Source of the DNA: Sphagnum compactum | Taxonomy: Eukaryota; Bryophyta; Sphagnopsida; Sphagnales | NCBI GenBank assembly: GCA_965153455.1 | Contig: OZ234502.1 | Location: 3,761,267-3,825,266 of the forward strand | Length of the DNA: 64,000 nucleotides | Direction: 5' to 3' | Part shown: positions 1 through 12,197 of the stretch, piece after piece | How positions within the stretch are numbered: position 1 is the stretch's first letter | How the letters are laid out: every line of letters begins with the position of its first letter | Translations under genes and position numbers: made by a program | Notes under the pieces: generated by a model | Database searches by the model: none | The model's input: the letters and a program-made list of their open reading frames with translations, nothing else | Told to the model about the DNA's origin: nothing

Positions 1-2795
1 TCATCTATGTTGTTTCTGCATGGTGCAATCAAGAGTTTTCTGAGCTTAAGAAATAAGGAATCCTTTTATCTTTAAAATTTTAAATTTCTAAATGTAAAAT
101 TTAAGTGGTTGAATTTTTAATTTCTCACCAACTTACAGCCCCTATTGTACTGCTATAATTTTTTAGCTTTACAGATTGGAAAAAGCCCTCACTAGGAATA
201 CCTTTGTTTAGAAGAAATCAAGCTAATTAGGTCCAGGACTGGTTTGAACTTGGCATGTAAAGTTTTCAGGTTTTGCTGTACTAACGTTTCTTTTACTTAT
301 CATTACTTATCACGACCATGAGATAAGTGTGTGTTTATCAAGTGGCTACTAAGGTTTTGTTGAGTGCTGATACTCTCCAACTAGTTCTCAAGGCTCACTG
401 TTCTCTGTGTTGGATTTGCTCTCTTCTTTCTGATGGGGTGATGATATTAAGGATTGTCCTATTTTGATATTCCACTATGAATGTATTGAGGTTAATACTT
501 AGTCTAGACAGGTATACAAGTTCAACCAGTAGTGCAATTTAGATAAAAGAGTGTGGTAGATGACTACCAAAGTTATTACCAACTACCTCTTGTCATTGCA
601 CAGTTGGTATGAGTAAATACTGTTCAAATACTCAATACTAAACGTGCAATGAAAGTAAGGCCAACTCATACTCAATCATTTTAAACAAGCAGACTCAAAG
701 CACTGCTGGTTCTAGTTATTTCCAAAACCTCAAAGAACTGCTGGGTTTCATGAAGGAACCAGCAAAGAACCGCCCTGATACCCAAGGGGGTTTGCACACT
801 TTTCCATAGGATTTCAGTTCACTCGGTAAACACAATGATTATAGTTCTGTTTCTGTATTTGCTGCTTACCTATTAACAACTCACTAATCCTTACCTATAT
901 AGTATTCATCTACATGCATTTATTTACTTAGTAACCACCTATCATCCTACACTAGTGGGCCCCTGTGTCATTGGAACAAGTATATTAAACCTCTCTTGCA
1001 AGGTCAACCATCCCAATTCTATTCTAGTTGAATTGGGCTTAACTTCAGAGTTCTCTTGAAAGAACTTAAAATTTTGATTTCTTAAACCAACAATCACTCT
1101 AAATTCAATAACTTTTGCTCTACTGATTTGAAAATTGAAAAACAACAAACATGCGCACCCTCTTGTAATGGCTTTCCAACCATACAAAAGCAGAGGGCCC
1201 CCTGGTTTGGAAGGGTCGCATCCAAACAAGCAAACATCTATCTTTATATATCAGATACCTACAAGACTTATCATGTGAGTTTCCTAGGTGAAATCTTACA
1301 TAAAATCAGGTTGGGGTTCACCCACAACTGACTCAAAATAGGCTTCCATTAGATGGTGAACCGGTGGCTGTTGGTTCACTCTGGCTCATACAATTTATGG
1401 CTGCACCATCCCCACGGGCTCAATCTCCAAGTTAGTACATTCCATTCCCTTTGAAACCATAAATGAGTTGGAGGTTATTTTTTGAATGTTTAACTCACCA
1501 AATTTCTAAACCTGGCCTTGGGTTCTAACTTCTGAGTTATAGTACAACATTTATGTGAAACACGACAGAAACATTTGTCTTGTACGAAAATATCATTATA
1601 TGTTATTCACATCATCCGGACAAGGTAGATGTTTTCAAGGGTTGATTACTTGCATGTACCCTACATTGGGAACAAAATTGATCAAGTTTGTTTCGTGCTT
1701 TGCGTTATCTGGTCGCCAGTTAGGCTTTCCTGGACTAGAAGATGACTAACTCCAGAAGATGACTAACACCTCAGTCACTCAGTACTCACAGTTACGTTTG
1801 GGAGTGAGAAACTCGCAGCCAGGGCGAACCAACACCCACACCGATACCTGAATTTTTAAAAAAAGACATTGGATGGATGACCTTCAAAAAATATCCACTC
1901 TTCTTCTATAGGCTTCCCTCACAATAGTCTCCTAGGCGGCCATCCTGACCCTTTAGGTAGCCTTCTAGGTTTCCCTCCCCTATTTTTCAGATGTGCATAC
2001 TGTACTCCTTGATTGGATTTGGCAACAAACTGTTGAATAATTAATTAAATCTTGAATCTTAACTTTGGCACTTGGTTTTTTAATTTTGAATTTTTTGGTA
2101 CATAATGATTATAGAAAACAACAAACACATTCTCTTTTAAGTTTAGGGACATGCTAGTGTGTTTAGATTGTCTCAGTTTAAGTTCAAGTCTTGAACTTTA
2201 AGGTTTGCATTTCAAACCTAACAGTTAGAAATTTGGCAAGTTCCTAATTTTATAAAAAATTCGGCACAAGTAATAAATAATTTAATTTATGCCGAAATCA
2301 TTTAGGTACTACAATAGTTAATTTAGACTTTTGTTTTTATTTCTGGGTGATAACCTCCTAATATGCTTCCCTATTGTGTATAACTATGTTATACAACATA
2401 TCTCCCACTTTATTTTTATTATCTATCTATACATGGTTTGGTACAACCTAGGTTGCCTTGGTACATTGATTAATATTTGAACTTATATGGTACAAAAGAC
2501 AATTTATGATAATGGGACAATTTACATTTTGGAATAATATCATTCAAGACTATCATTTCAAGTAAAACCCATAGTGAGAGATATTTGATGGTCCTTAAAA
2601 ACCTTTTCAAAGTTTGAATTTTCTTACATTTAGTCAAAATTGAAATTAATCATGATGTGACCGTTCAATATTTTTAGGGTTTGGAATTGAATATTATAAG
2701 TTGCCTTCAGGTCAATTATTATCTAACAACCAATGACAAAAAAAGTTAGGACACCATCACATGTATATCCAATCTAACAAGAGTGTTTCAGGAAA
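1..2795. other. AT-rich intergenic DNA, no gene recognised
   Basis: This stretch is AT-rich with short open frames only. I see no conserved protein motif, no splice-supported exon and no RNA gene. A segment near 1355-1430 ('ggttcactctggctcat') loosely resembles one near 24690-24720, so old dispersed repeat material is likely. Nothing here supports a functional call. Confidence 0.5.
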
Positions 2796-2799
2796 AAAA

Positions 2800-2800
2800 A

Positions 2801-2837
<37 letters not shown>

Positions 2838-2838
2838 A
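2800..2838. repeat. (AC)n-(AT)n microsatellite
   Basis: About thirteen AC dinucleotides run directly into about six AT dinucleotides, preceded by a short A run. On the minus strand this makes short open frames rich in Cys-Val, which are artefacts of the repeat. Confidence 0.95.
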
Positions 2839-3195
2839 TGACAAGGGAACAGTGTGCAAAATAATGCAAAACCACACATCTTCCAAAAGTATGCACCAAT
2901 AAGGCAAGCATTAAATAGTAACAACGAGTTAAATGCAACATCAGGCTGGATGCAATTATAGTACAATATAGTATAATGCCTAGTTGGGAAAAAAAATCAG
3001 ATTTTTTTTTATTGTACCCGCACAATGATTAATGCTTGAAGTTTTATTTACATTATTTTCAAAGGAAAAGAAACTAATGTAGTGATTAGAATCCCCTTTG
3101 TAACCCAAAGGTTCAAGGTTCAAACCTTTTTCTGAATTAATTTTTTCATCCACAAACGAAATGGATGAAAAAATTCTCTGAATGTAACTTGTAAA

Positions 3196-3962
3196 AATTA
3201 GTTGCTTCAAGGAAAAGGGGATTAAGTTACCCAAGGGGGCAACCATGTTCCCTTGGGGAACAACCATGTTTTTAAGGGGCTTAAGTTGCTTCGGGGATCA
3301 ACCATGTTCCTAGGGGAAAGAAAGGTTTAAATTGTTCTCCAAATCAATTTAGGCCCCGTCTCCTCATGGACATGGTTGCTCCTAGGGCAACTTAAGCCCC
3401 TTACTCCCCAAGGCAACATGGTTACTCCCCATGGGTGACCTTATGCCCCAGGGAACAAGGGATTAATTTCCCCAAGGAGCAAATGAAGTTCCCCAAAAAG
3501 TAATTTTCACGAAAAGTAGGTAGAGTTCCCCGGTGAAAAAGGCAACTTCCTTGGGGAGAAATGAACTTCCCCTCGAGAAAAGCCAAAATTTCCTAGGGAA
3601 ACCTATGTTTCGAATTTTTTTGCAACTATAACCATTTCATATTTGTTTATATATATATGTTTGCAACCTATTGTTGGAAAGGTCTCGAGGAGAACTACAA
3701 CTTTGTAATTGAAAACATTTCAATTAGAATTCATATGAAAATGTTACGATCACACAAATTATTGGGTGCATTTGTTTCCAAGGAACAAGGTTGCTCCCCC
3801 AGGCAACTTAAGCCTTTGTTCCCTTTGGTACATGGTTGCTCCCAAGGATTTTTTCATGTCCTTTAGAAGAAGAGACCTTAATCTCCTTGGGGAACAACTG
3901 TGGGGAGAAAGGTTTTAAGTTGCCCTGGGGAGCAACCATGTCCCTTGGGGAGAAAAATGCCT
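3196..3962. repeat. degenerate inverted repeat field (CCTTGGGGAACAACCATG-like)
   Basis: Variants of 'ggggaacaaccatg' and its complement 'catggttgctcccc' recur many times, together with 'gcaacttaagcccctt'. They lie in both orientations (for example 3225-3325 against 3355-3445, and 3775-3850 against 3890-3955). The field ends immediately before a CACTA-like terminus at 3965. It may be a non-autonomous repeat or satellite remnant. No coding potential was seen. Confidence 0.6.
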
Positions 3963-4726
3963 AACACTACAATAGAACTATGGTTTTTACGGTACTAACA
4001 TTGTGATTAAATGATTCTACAATCATTTTTGGTCACAATGCTACTTGTTTTGATTGACTAATATGCATAATATGATTAACATAACAAGTGAGCATGTCCA
4101 TTATGACTAACAAAAATAGCAACTTAGTCAACTTGGACAATAGTTTAACCATATGGTAGATGTGTTGCTTACGTGGAGTTGTCCAATTTGACTAAACTAA
4201 CTAATGTGTCTGAAAGTGGTCATCTAAGTTTGACTAAATGTGATTATATTACAACTTTTTCCTTATGTGGCAATATTTTAATTTCAAAACTATGAAAATA
4301 AGGCTACAAACATAATACAATTGTCTTATTCTTGAATCATTATTTTTTCATTATCATATGTGCATAGAAATAGGGGGTGTAAATGGGAAAACAACCAAAT
4401 TTTACATGTGAACATATTAAGAAATGGAGGATTAAATTTATAATTTTGTATGTATAATATGTAAAGTAAATTTGACAATTACAACCATGTTTGAATGAAG
4501 ATCAACCCACATCTTATTGAACATTTGCAATTATCAATATAAAAAAGAGAAATACAACTGTACTTTAAAGCGTTTAGTTCAACAAAATTAAACGCCACAC
4601 CAAAGGCCTAATTGGATGACATTTTGAACTTTGAATAATTATCCATGATGGTCCAAGCTGCTTCAAACTTGAGCACATAAATGTATATACTTCCAAATTA
4701 AACTACATACATCTTGTAGTGATTTA

Positions 4727-7700
4727 CTAACCATAACCGTCACGACTTGTATTAGAATCCTTTAATGTGTTGTCAACTTCATCATCTTCCTCTTCATTAG
4801 ACACAAGATCAACAACCAAATCTATTGGTGCAACAATAAAATCTCCTACAATTGTGGTAGGTGGAATTGATTCCTTAATAGAAACAAGAGCTTGTAGCCG
4901 TTTTGTAATCATCAATGTTGTCAAATCTAAACATATCAAACTCTATAAGGTCAACTTGGATTGTTTCAATTATTCGTTTCCCACAGGGATCTTTTCATAG
5001 CACTACCTTCCACCCCCATTCTTTTGGGTCACTATAAAAGAAAACTTGCTCGACATGTAAGAGGAAAACAAAAAATTAATTAAAAAATGGGAATAAAGGA
5101 AGAAAAGTTTACAAGTGTGAAGCCATACTCATTTCGCTTGATTGTTGCACTACTCCCAGTGTAATTTGCTTTCACCAAATTACACAACAAAACAATTGTG
5201 TTGAACACCCCGTAATTTAACTCCATAATTTCTTCAACTTGGCCTACATATTTTGATTTTGCTAAAATTGGTCTTTGGTCATTCCAACCAGGTATGCATT
5301 CTTGTTTAAAAGCTTCTGCTATGCCACAATCACTTGTTTTTAAATGTTATTTGACACTTGAAACACAAATGTGGTTGCCTTAAACGTACATGGATTGATA
5401 AGACATTGCTTCCAATGTCGGTGGCATGGACATGTGCATTGTGTCTTTGTTAATTATCTCTCCATTTTTTATAGCCGATGCAATGGAAACCCTTATCCAC
5501 ATTGCAAAGGGGGGCAATGGGGCAAGGTCATTTGAAAACACAAGATTCCTCACTCGTGACCAACCTTGAAGCAGTAAGAAATCTTTCCTTTCTTGATTTC
5601 AAATACTAACTTCTATGGAATACTTCTTGCCAAGAAACAATAACACACATCAATTAGGCTTAATTTACAACTATTCAAATTGTATGAAACTACTAGACAC
5701 TAACTATCTAGTAGAAAATTTATAGAACTCCTTGGCATTCTACAATGTCAAACACAAAATTCTAACACAAGTTTTAAAAAACTATGCAACCCTATAATCC
5801 AATGTGTAGTAAAAGTAAAGAATACATTACTCGCACCACAAAACCACTAATCCCACATTTTTGGGGCACACAAGAATGGGCCATGTCCCAAAGGTCTACA
5901 GTTAGAATTTGTGGATGCCCACCACCTTCAAGCACTTCATCAAACATGGAAGGGTCTTCTTTGTCTCCACACCTGAAATCATATGGTTGTAAAATCCACC
6001 AAATATTCAGTGCAAAACCCAAGTGCTTCTTCTAGTGCATATCTTTCTACCATGTTACCTTTGAGTTGTGCTCTATTTCCCACATAACCTTTCAATGTCT
6101 TCAAGTATCGCTCCACATGATACATCCATCATGTAAGGACCGGTCCACATAATTCCAATTCCTCAACTAAATGAATCAACAAATGTGTCATGATATCAAA
6201 AAATGAAGGAAGGCATTTCACTCTAGCAACACCAATATCATTACAGCTTCATTTTTCAACTCCCCATCGTGGCTGGATCCACAACCTTGGCACACAATTG
6301 TTTGAAAACCTGACACAATTGAATGATTGCCATTTTATAGCCTTTAGTCATAAGATGTCGCATACACAAGGGCAAGATTTCTTGCATCAAAATGTGGTAG
6401 TCATGCGATTTCATGCCCTTCAAATCCCCATATTTGATTCTCCACTTGAGTGAGGAGACATAATGTGTAGGTGTCTTCAAATTCTCAATGATGTGGAAAA
6501 ATCGTTATTTTCCCTCATCTGTCACCACATAAGATGCTATTGGTTTAATGGTCTTGCCTACAACATCTTGTAACCACAAACGTGGATGAATCTTGCATTC
6601 TTTCAAGACTTCCCAAATTGCTATTATGTCTTTTGTGCCAAATATGGTATTTTTAGCACATTTCCACATTAAAAAACTCACAATGTATCACATCCAATGT
6701 GTTGCAAATGAGCAAACCATGTACAGTCATACTCGAATTCAAGAATCTAAACAATCCAAACTATAAAATAACAAGTTCAAGTTGTATCATGCATGGATGT
6801 GCAATTGATTTTTTTTAAAGTATTTTAAAAACCAAGAAATAAAAAATTGAGATTCAATGTTTTGGCCAAGGGAACTTATTTCCCAATATGGGAGTTTGAA
6901 CATGATGTTATGTCGTTTGATGCCATGTTTATGCACAAGGTCCTCTTTTGCACTAGCCCTATTTCTACGACATTATAGCCATGCTTTGCATTCCTCTCCC
7001 CACTTTATAGTATTTGATGCAACAACTCGCATGGGAACCATGATGTTTTCTATTTCCCCATTGAAAACATTTCGAGCTCACCGATAGGGATGAGTCCTTG
7101 GCAAATAAAGGCGACTCCCATAAAAAATGATTTTTTTTCAATTTCTTAGAAGACTATGATTCTATAGTTGCTCCATAAGGTGGACATCCCACAAGACCTT
7201 TGGTAACACAACTTGCAAAAAGCCCATATGCTAGGAAGTCATGAATGCTCCATATGCACATAGCCTTTAAATTGAATGTTGCCCCCTTAACAAATCAAAT
7301 GCCTTTACACCTTTCCACATTTGTAATTTTTCAATGAAAGGTTCCAAGTACACATTCATTGTTGCAGATGTCACTGATTCCTTGCCATGAATGAATAGGC
7401 CCAACATAAAAAAGTAGCATTTTGTGACGAGCCAAGGGGGTAGATTGTAGTTTAGTAGAATGTATGGCCATGTGGAACGGCATAAACTCAAATCTCCAAA
7501 TAGGTTCACCCAATCTAATGCCAACCCTAATCTAATGTTGCGGGCATCAATAGCAAATTCTAGCCACTTTTCAATTATGTGTTTCTAACTCATGGAATTT
7601 GGCACACTCTAAACTAAGCCATTTGTACTTGCTCCACTTTTGTGTCAAATCAACAATTCCGCCAATGTTTTGCACCTATACATCCGCACCAATCATGGAA

Positions 7701-7884
7701 TCAACGAGAAATGTCGAAACACCTTCTTGGGAATGCTTTGTGATCTGTCCACAAATCGGTTACTGTTGCATTTTGGACACATTCGCTCATGTGCCAAGGT
7801 GTCCCCAAAAACACACACCCATTTGGGCATGCATTAATGGAATCATAAGATAAACCAAGTGCCTCAATTATCTTAGAGGCCCCA
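4727..7884 (-). pseudogene. tnp2: tnp2 (TNPD-like) CACTA transposase pseudogene
   Basis: Read on the minus strand, successive blocks match the Transposase family tnp2 protein in order. Near 7884-7820 is a block with ALGLSYDSINACPNGC. At 7524-7267 is the catalytic-region block with STWPYILLNYNLPPWLVTK and KESV. At 6480-6256 is the start of DUF4218 (MKSHDYHILMQEILPL), and at 6200-5990 its continuation (HLVEELELCGPV, LKTLKGYVGNRAQ). At 5330-5100 is DUF4216 (YVGQVEEIMELNYGVFN), followed by FFYSDPKEWGWKVVL near 5050-5000 and an acidic tail ending with TAG at 4727. Stops and frame changes separate the blocks, so it cannot make transposase. Gene order and spacing are those of an intron-poor tnp2. 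Confidence 0.85.
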
Positions 7885-8045
7885 CTTTATGAAGGTGCTT
7901 CAACTAGCATGTTGTCAACCATGTGCACTGAATTTGAAAGCAGTGCATGGTGTTAGCAATGCATTCATGGATGAGTTGTTTTCATTATTACGGAAAGAGT
8001 TATTGCCAAATGGGAACAAGATGCCAACCACCACTTATGAGATAA
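7872..8045 (+). pseudogene. tnp2: tnp2 5' fragment, inverted relative to the rest of the gene
   Basis: On the plus strand this stretch encodes EAPLYEGAS, then after a one-base frame change LNLKAVHGVSNAFMDELFSL and LLRKELLPNGN. That is the segment expected just upstream of the ALGLSYDSINACPNGC block on the opposite strand next to it. The intact tnp2 elsewhere in this window has the same order (VHGVYNKFMDELLALLHKHL then HIHACVNGC), so a small inversion with its breakpoint near 7872-7884 is the simplest explanation. It is a pseudogene fragment. Confidence 0.8.
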
Positions 8046-8577
8046 CTTTATTATTTGGAGAAAATCTTAAACCCACAAGTGCCACACCTATTGTGGGGCT
8101 GATTTGGCCTAAAATTTGAGGCACATGTTATTTTACTGTTGTGGCTGGACATGCTTTGCTGGGGTATAAATCCTGCGAAATCCCTAAATTGACATGGTTT
8201 TGGAAAAAACCTCAAAAACGCTAGTTCACTGCAGACCCACCAATGACAAGTCAGGGAAATGTGGCCGGGGAAATTTGAGTCCATCCCTGCAAAATGGTTA
8301 AATTCCCAGGGAGTTTTGTCTCATTGTTAAACCCCACAAGGCTACAGAGTGGACCAAGTCAAGAACTATCTAAGGTTTATGCCGCATGCACAGTGTTTGT
8401 TCAATGTTTGTTTGTTGAAAGCGAATACCGTTGTGATGGGTGCCGTTGCTCCACTCAGTGTGTATGTTAATGTTCATCAGTTTTCCAACGTTGTGCAAGA
8501 TCAATGTAGGTATTACTAGCGAGGTAGAAAGCTATGAAACCATGGAAATTGTAGATGTTGCAGTACGTCCTTTTCAA

Positions 8578-8691
8578 GGGAATCAAAGTAGCAATTTTAG
8601 TGATGATGAGCTGGTTAGGTTGTGTAGAGCATGGTTGAACGCTAACCAAAATTCCACAAAGGGTGTGCAGCAAAAATCTGATCATTTATGA
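8578..8691 (+). pseudogene. SANT/Myb-like fragment, probably PIF/Harbinger-associated
   Basis: The last ~37 residues of a short plus-strand frame read NFSDDELVRLCRAWLNAN followed by QNSTKGVQQKSD. This resembles the start of the Myb/SANT-like domain in the second protein of plant PIF/Harbinger transposons and related trihelix-like proteins (E-D-x-x-L-C-x-A-W-L, then a Q-K pair). The domain then breaks at a TGA stop. Assignment rests on this short motif only. Confidence 0.4.
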
Positions 8692-9239
8692 GGCTTTAGT
8701 GACCGAGCACCCACCAGTGCACCATCCAAAAAATTCCGTTCTGAGATTTCATGGATGGGATGAAACTGTCCCCAAGGGGGCAATTTACATGGTCAGCAGT
8801 TTTATTTTCTTCTGGACCTTTTTTATCCTCATACTTTTTTTTTCCCAGCTCACTGCTTTTTTTTCCTTGGCCTCCCTTTTGACTAATTTGTTTTTGGGCC
8901 ACCCATGACCCCATATTATTCTTTGGCAACTCCTACCTACCCCTCCAACCTACCTACTGCCCTTCCTACCTCCCTCCTTCAGCCCTCCCTCCCATCTTCC
9001 TCCCTCCTGCTTCTTTCTGCCTCATTCCTTCCTTGCGCATTCACCTCCATCCCCACTGCTTGAGAAATAGGGACAGATTCAGGTTGTGAGCTTGGATTAG
9101 GGTTTAGGTTTGAAGGCTTTGAGTTTTCACAACTTCAGGAGCCTGAAAAAGGGAGGCCTTTCAGGAGCGTGGAGAGGGGATGAACGAGCCAAGGCGAGGC
9201 CCGTGAAGGTAAGTTTCCTTTCGCTTTCTTGTTTTTATT
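8692..9239. other. non-coding stretch with pyrimidine-rich tract
   Basis: Bases 8930-9060 are strongly C+T rich with repeated 'cctacc' and 'ccctccctccc' motifs. Short open frames on either strand show no known motif. The tract leads directly into the minisatellite that follows. Confidence 0.6.
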
Positions 9240-10620
9240 GTGTTGTTTTTTTTTTGTTACAATGCCACTCAATGTGAAGAGGAGGACGATACGACAACAC
9301 AAGATTTCTTGTGTCGTTGTTTTTTTTTTTTGGTAGCTCCATTAAGTGTGAAGAAGAGGAGGATGATGATAGCGTGCTGCTTGCGTGTCATTGTCATTTT
9401 TGGTTTTGCTATCACACAACTCTGCGGTGAAAAGGATGATGACACAAGATTTCTTGAGTCGTCATTTTTTATATTATAGCTCCATTATATGCGAAGAAGA
9501 AGAGGAGGACGATGTGCTACTTGCGTGACATCGTCACTTTTGGTTTTGCTGTAGCACAACCCTGCGGCGAAGAGGACGATCACGCGCTACTTGCGTGTTG
9601 TTGTCTTTTTGGTTTTTACAATAGCACAGTTTTGTGGCAAAGAAAACAACACATGATTTCTCTTGTCATCGTTCTTTGTTTTTTGCTACAACACCATTTA
9701 GTGCAAAGAAAAGGATGACGACGATGATGCGTTGCTTGCGCATCATCATCGTTTTTGGTTGCTGCAACATAGCTCCGCAGCAAAGAGGACAACGACATGG
9801 GATTTCTTGCGTCATTTTTTTTTACAGCTCCCTTCAATGCGAAAAAGAGGACGAAGACGACAGCGCGTTATTTGCGCATCATCATTTTTTTGGTTTTGCT
9901 ATTACACAACTCCGCGGCGAAAAGTATGACGACAATAATGCATTGCTTGTGCATCATCGTTGTTTTTGGTTGCTGTAACATAGCTCCACAACAAATAGGA
10001 CGATGATATGGGATTTCTTGTGTCGTTTTTTTTTGTAACTCCATTCAATGCGAAGAAGAAGACGAAAATGACGACGCATTGTTTGCGCATCATCATTTTT
10101 TTTGGTTATAGCTCTAGTCAGTGGGGAAAAGAAGACGACGACGATGTGTTGTTTGCACGTCATCATTGTTTTTAGTTTTGTTGTAGTGCAACTCTATGGC
10201 AAAGAGGACGATGACACGAGATTTCCCGTGTCGTCGTTCTCTTTTTGTTTGTTGCAACGCCATTTAGTGCAAAGAAAAGGATAACAATGATGACACGCTA
10301 CTTGTGCATCATTGTCATTTTTAGTTGTTGCAGCACAACTCCGTGGCAAAGAGGACGACAATACAAAGTTTCCCAGGTCATCGTTATTATTATTTTTTTG
10401 TTGTAACTCCATTTAATGTGAAAAAGACAACAAGGATGACGTGTTGGTTACGCATCATCATCAATTTTCTTTTGTTACAATGCAATTATGTGGTGAAGAG
10501 GACGACAATGTGAGATTTCCCGCATCATCATTCTTTTCTTTTGCTACAATGTTTTTAGTGCGAAAAGGAAGACAATAATGACAATGGTGTCGTCATTGTT
10601 GTGCTTGTTGTGGTTTTTTT
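9240..10620. repeat. hairpin-rich minisatellite (units ~145 and ~210 bp)
   Basis: A landmark 'gacacaagatttcttgtgtcg' and its variants recur at about 9296, 9441, 9649, 9793, 10005, 10216, 10363 and 10510. Spacing is therefore either ~145 or ~210 bp, the long unit carrying an extra ~65 bp copy of a 'gaagaggacgatgacgcgctacttgcg'-like segment. Each unit contains self-complementary stretches (acacaaga/tcttgtgt and gatgatgcg/cgcatcatc) separated by T runs. Several frames stay open across it on both strands, but the proteins are low-complexity and differ by frame, so I do not call genes. Confidence 0.85.
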
Positions 10621-10989
10621 TTTTGGAGGTGCATCCTTTAGGGACGACAACCACAAGTGACGAGATGAGCGCAATAACGTTCATCGTCGTCTATTTTTTT
10701 TCACTTGCTGCCTTCAAGGAGTGGTTACACTTTTAATGGTCTTCTGTTTGGCATCTACTGCACAACTGGTGGTTGTATTCATTTTATCTTCTATTGCAAC
10801 TGATGGTAGTCTTTTTCATGTCCATTGCTACAAATTCTCGAAATTGGAAAATGAATTGAGAAGTAAAATATTATGTTGCTTGTGTTTTTGTTAGATGCAA
10901 ACTTGAAAGAAAGCAAAGAATGTTGAAGCAAATCAACAAGTTTCAGCAAAAGTTGTAGATGGCATAAGAGGTGTCAAGCATGAAAACAC

Positions 10990-11283
10990 TTGGAGGTTGG
11001 GGTGATGGGACAACAAGCAAGTGTTGAGGATGTGGTTCCATTGGTTCCAAATGAGATTGTTGAAGAGGAGCAAGTGGAAGCGAGTGAAGACATTAGGGAA
11101 ACATTTAAGGGAGATGCTGATCAAATTGAGATGGATTTGGATAGAACTATTTTGATGATAGAGTACCAAGAAAATGTAGTTCTTGCTATTCCATTGCCGA
11201 AGCAAGAAAATGCAAATGAGGATGTTGAACCTCATGCACATATTGATGGAGGTGACATAGCCATTGAACTTCACTTATTATAA
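10990..11283 (+). CDS. unrecognised acidic ORF, 97 codons
   Basis: An ATG-started frame of 97 residues, rich in Glu/Asp/Val and low in basic residues, with no signal peptide or membrane segment. It sits between the minisatellite and a pair of GC-rich hairpins. I do not recognise it. It could be an exon of a transposon accessory gene linked to the zinc-finger pseudogene downstream, or chance. Evidence for a real gene is weak. Confidence 0.2.
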   Translation: MEVGVMGQQASVEDVVPLVPNEIVEEEQVEASEDIRETFKGDADQIEMDLDRTILMIEYQENVVLAIPLPKQENANEDVEPHAHIDGGDIAIELHLL

Positions 11284-11288
11284 TTATT

Positions 11289-11430
11289 ACCCCACCCATC
11301 CTCTCAAGTGGAGGGGATGGGTGGGGTTTTGTTTGATCAAATTTGTGATTACAATACCTTCCTTAATTGTGGACCTTAAACTTTTACCTACCCCACCTTC
11401 TTTCTCCATGTGAGAAGGTGGGTGGGGCAT
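11289..11430. repeat. two GC-rich hairpins of similar sequence
   Basis: The first hairpin pairs accccacccatcc (11289-11301) with ggatgggtggggt (11315-11327), a perfect 13-bp stem. The second pairs a ccccaccttct-type arm near 11391 with agaaggtgggtgggg near 11413-11427. Both share the 'ggtggggt' core. They lie just after the stop of the preceding open frame. They could act as terminator-like structures or be repeat debris. Confidence 0.6.
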
Positions 11431-11702
11431 TTTATTTTTTTGGTTTAAGTTTGTAGGCAATACATTTAGGCTTTGTAAGTGATATTGTTATTTTTTATAT
11501 TTGCTTCATTTTATGCAAATTTCAACACTAGAGTTTAGCAATACCCTCATCTTGTGTTTTTTTTTAAAAACATTTCTATGTAATACCCTCATTGTGTGTT
11601 ATAATCTTCTATCTATCTATGCAAAACCTTCATCGTGTAAAACATAACCTTCATCCATAATATAATTCTCACATTAGGTTTTTTGTTTTTGTTTTTTGAT
11701 TT

Positions 11703-12197
11703 TAGATGTGGTTGTCCTTCCCTCGATTTCCCTAGAGGGTGTCCATTGGGCAAGGGATGGGCTCAAATTTGCTTGTAGGGTTGATGAGTGTGATGCATCC
11801 TATATGGCCAAGTACAATTTGGTACAACATTTGTAAGCGCACCACAATGTGACCATGAAGTCGGGCAAGCTTAGTCGCCCATCTACTCGGGAAGAAAACC
11901 TAAGGCATCAAGATCATGCAACCATGAATGCGCAAGTCTTGAGCAACCCTTTGGCTCAATTTTGTTGTAATGAACAAAAGGCAATTGGTAGGGCTAAGAG
12001 GCACACAAACTTGGAGTGGGATAGGCTCCAAGTTGATTTATAATACACACCTGAGGTTCCTAAGCCCACACTTGTTAAACTAACCTTTAGCCACATTTTT
12101 CAGCTTCTTGGCATGATTGCATGGGGTGTGGGGGCCATCCACCTCAACGTGCAAGCCAAGCTAAAACGCAATGAAAACCTTGCATTTGTGATTTGAG
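11703..12197 (+). pseudogene. C2H2 zinc-finger protein pseudogene, likely transposon-derived
   Basis: After a possible splice acceptor ('gattttag') the frame reads GLKFACRVDECDASYMAKYN then LVQHL-stop-AHHNV. This is one C2H2 zinc finger with spacing C-X4-C-X12-H-X3-H, whose linker holds a TAA stop (11834-11836). The same frame continues through KSGKLSRPSTREENLR and NEWDRLQ-like basic/helical sequence, interrupted by TAA at 12041 and TGA near 12195. Two of the three stops look like C-to-T changes (Gln to TAA, Arg CGA to TGA). The long collinear frame shows it was once coding. I do not know the parent family; proximity to transposons suggests an element-borne gene. Confidence 0.55.

Larger units (their letters stand above)
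3965..8060 (-). mobile_element. decayed CACTA (En/Spm) element, one end visible
   Basis: The sequence at 3965 starts with CACTACAATAGAAC, which fits a CACTA-superfamily terminus, and is preceded by TAA. The next ~300 bases carry several short 'ttgactaa' variants, as expected of subterminal repeats. A minus-strand tnp2 pseudogene ends about 760 bp inside this end. I did not find the matching right terminus, so the right limit given is only the end of recognisable tnp2 homology. The element is old: its gene has many stops and a local inversion. Confidence 0.55.

Noticed and set aside
2757-3025. Overlapping minus-strand frames rich in Cys/Val
   Set aside because: They are translations of the (AC)n microsatellite and adjacent AT-rich DNA.
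9240-10513. Many 60-114 codon frames on both strands
   Set aside because: They follow the minisatellite period in several frames at once and have no conserved motif.
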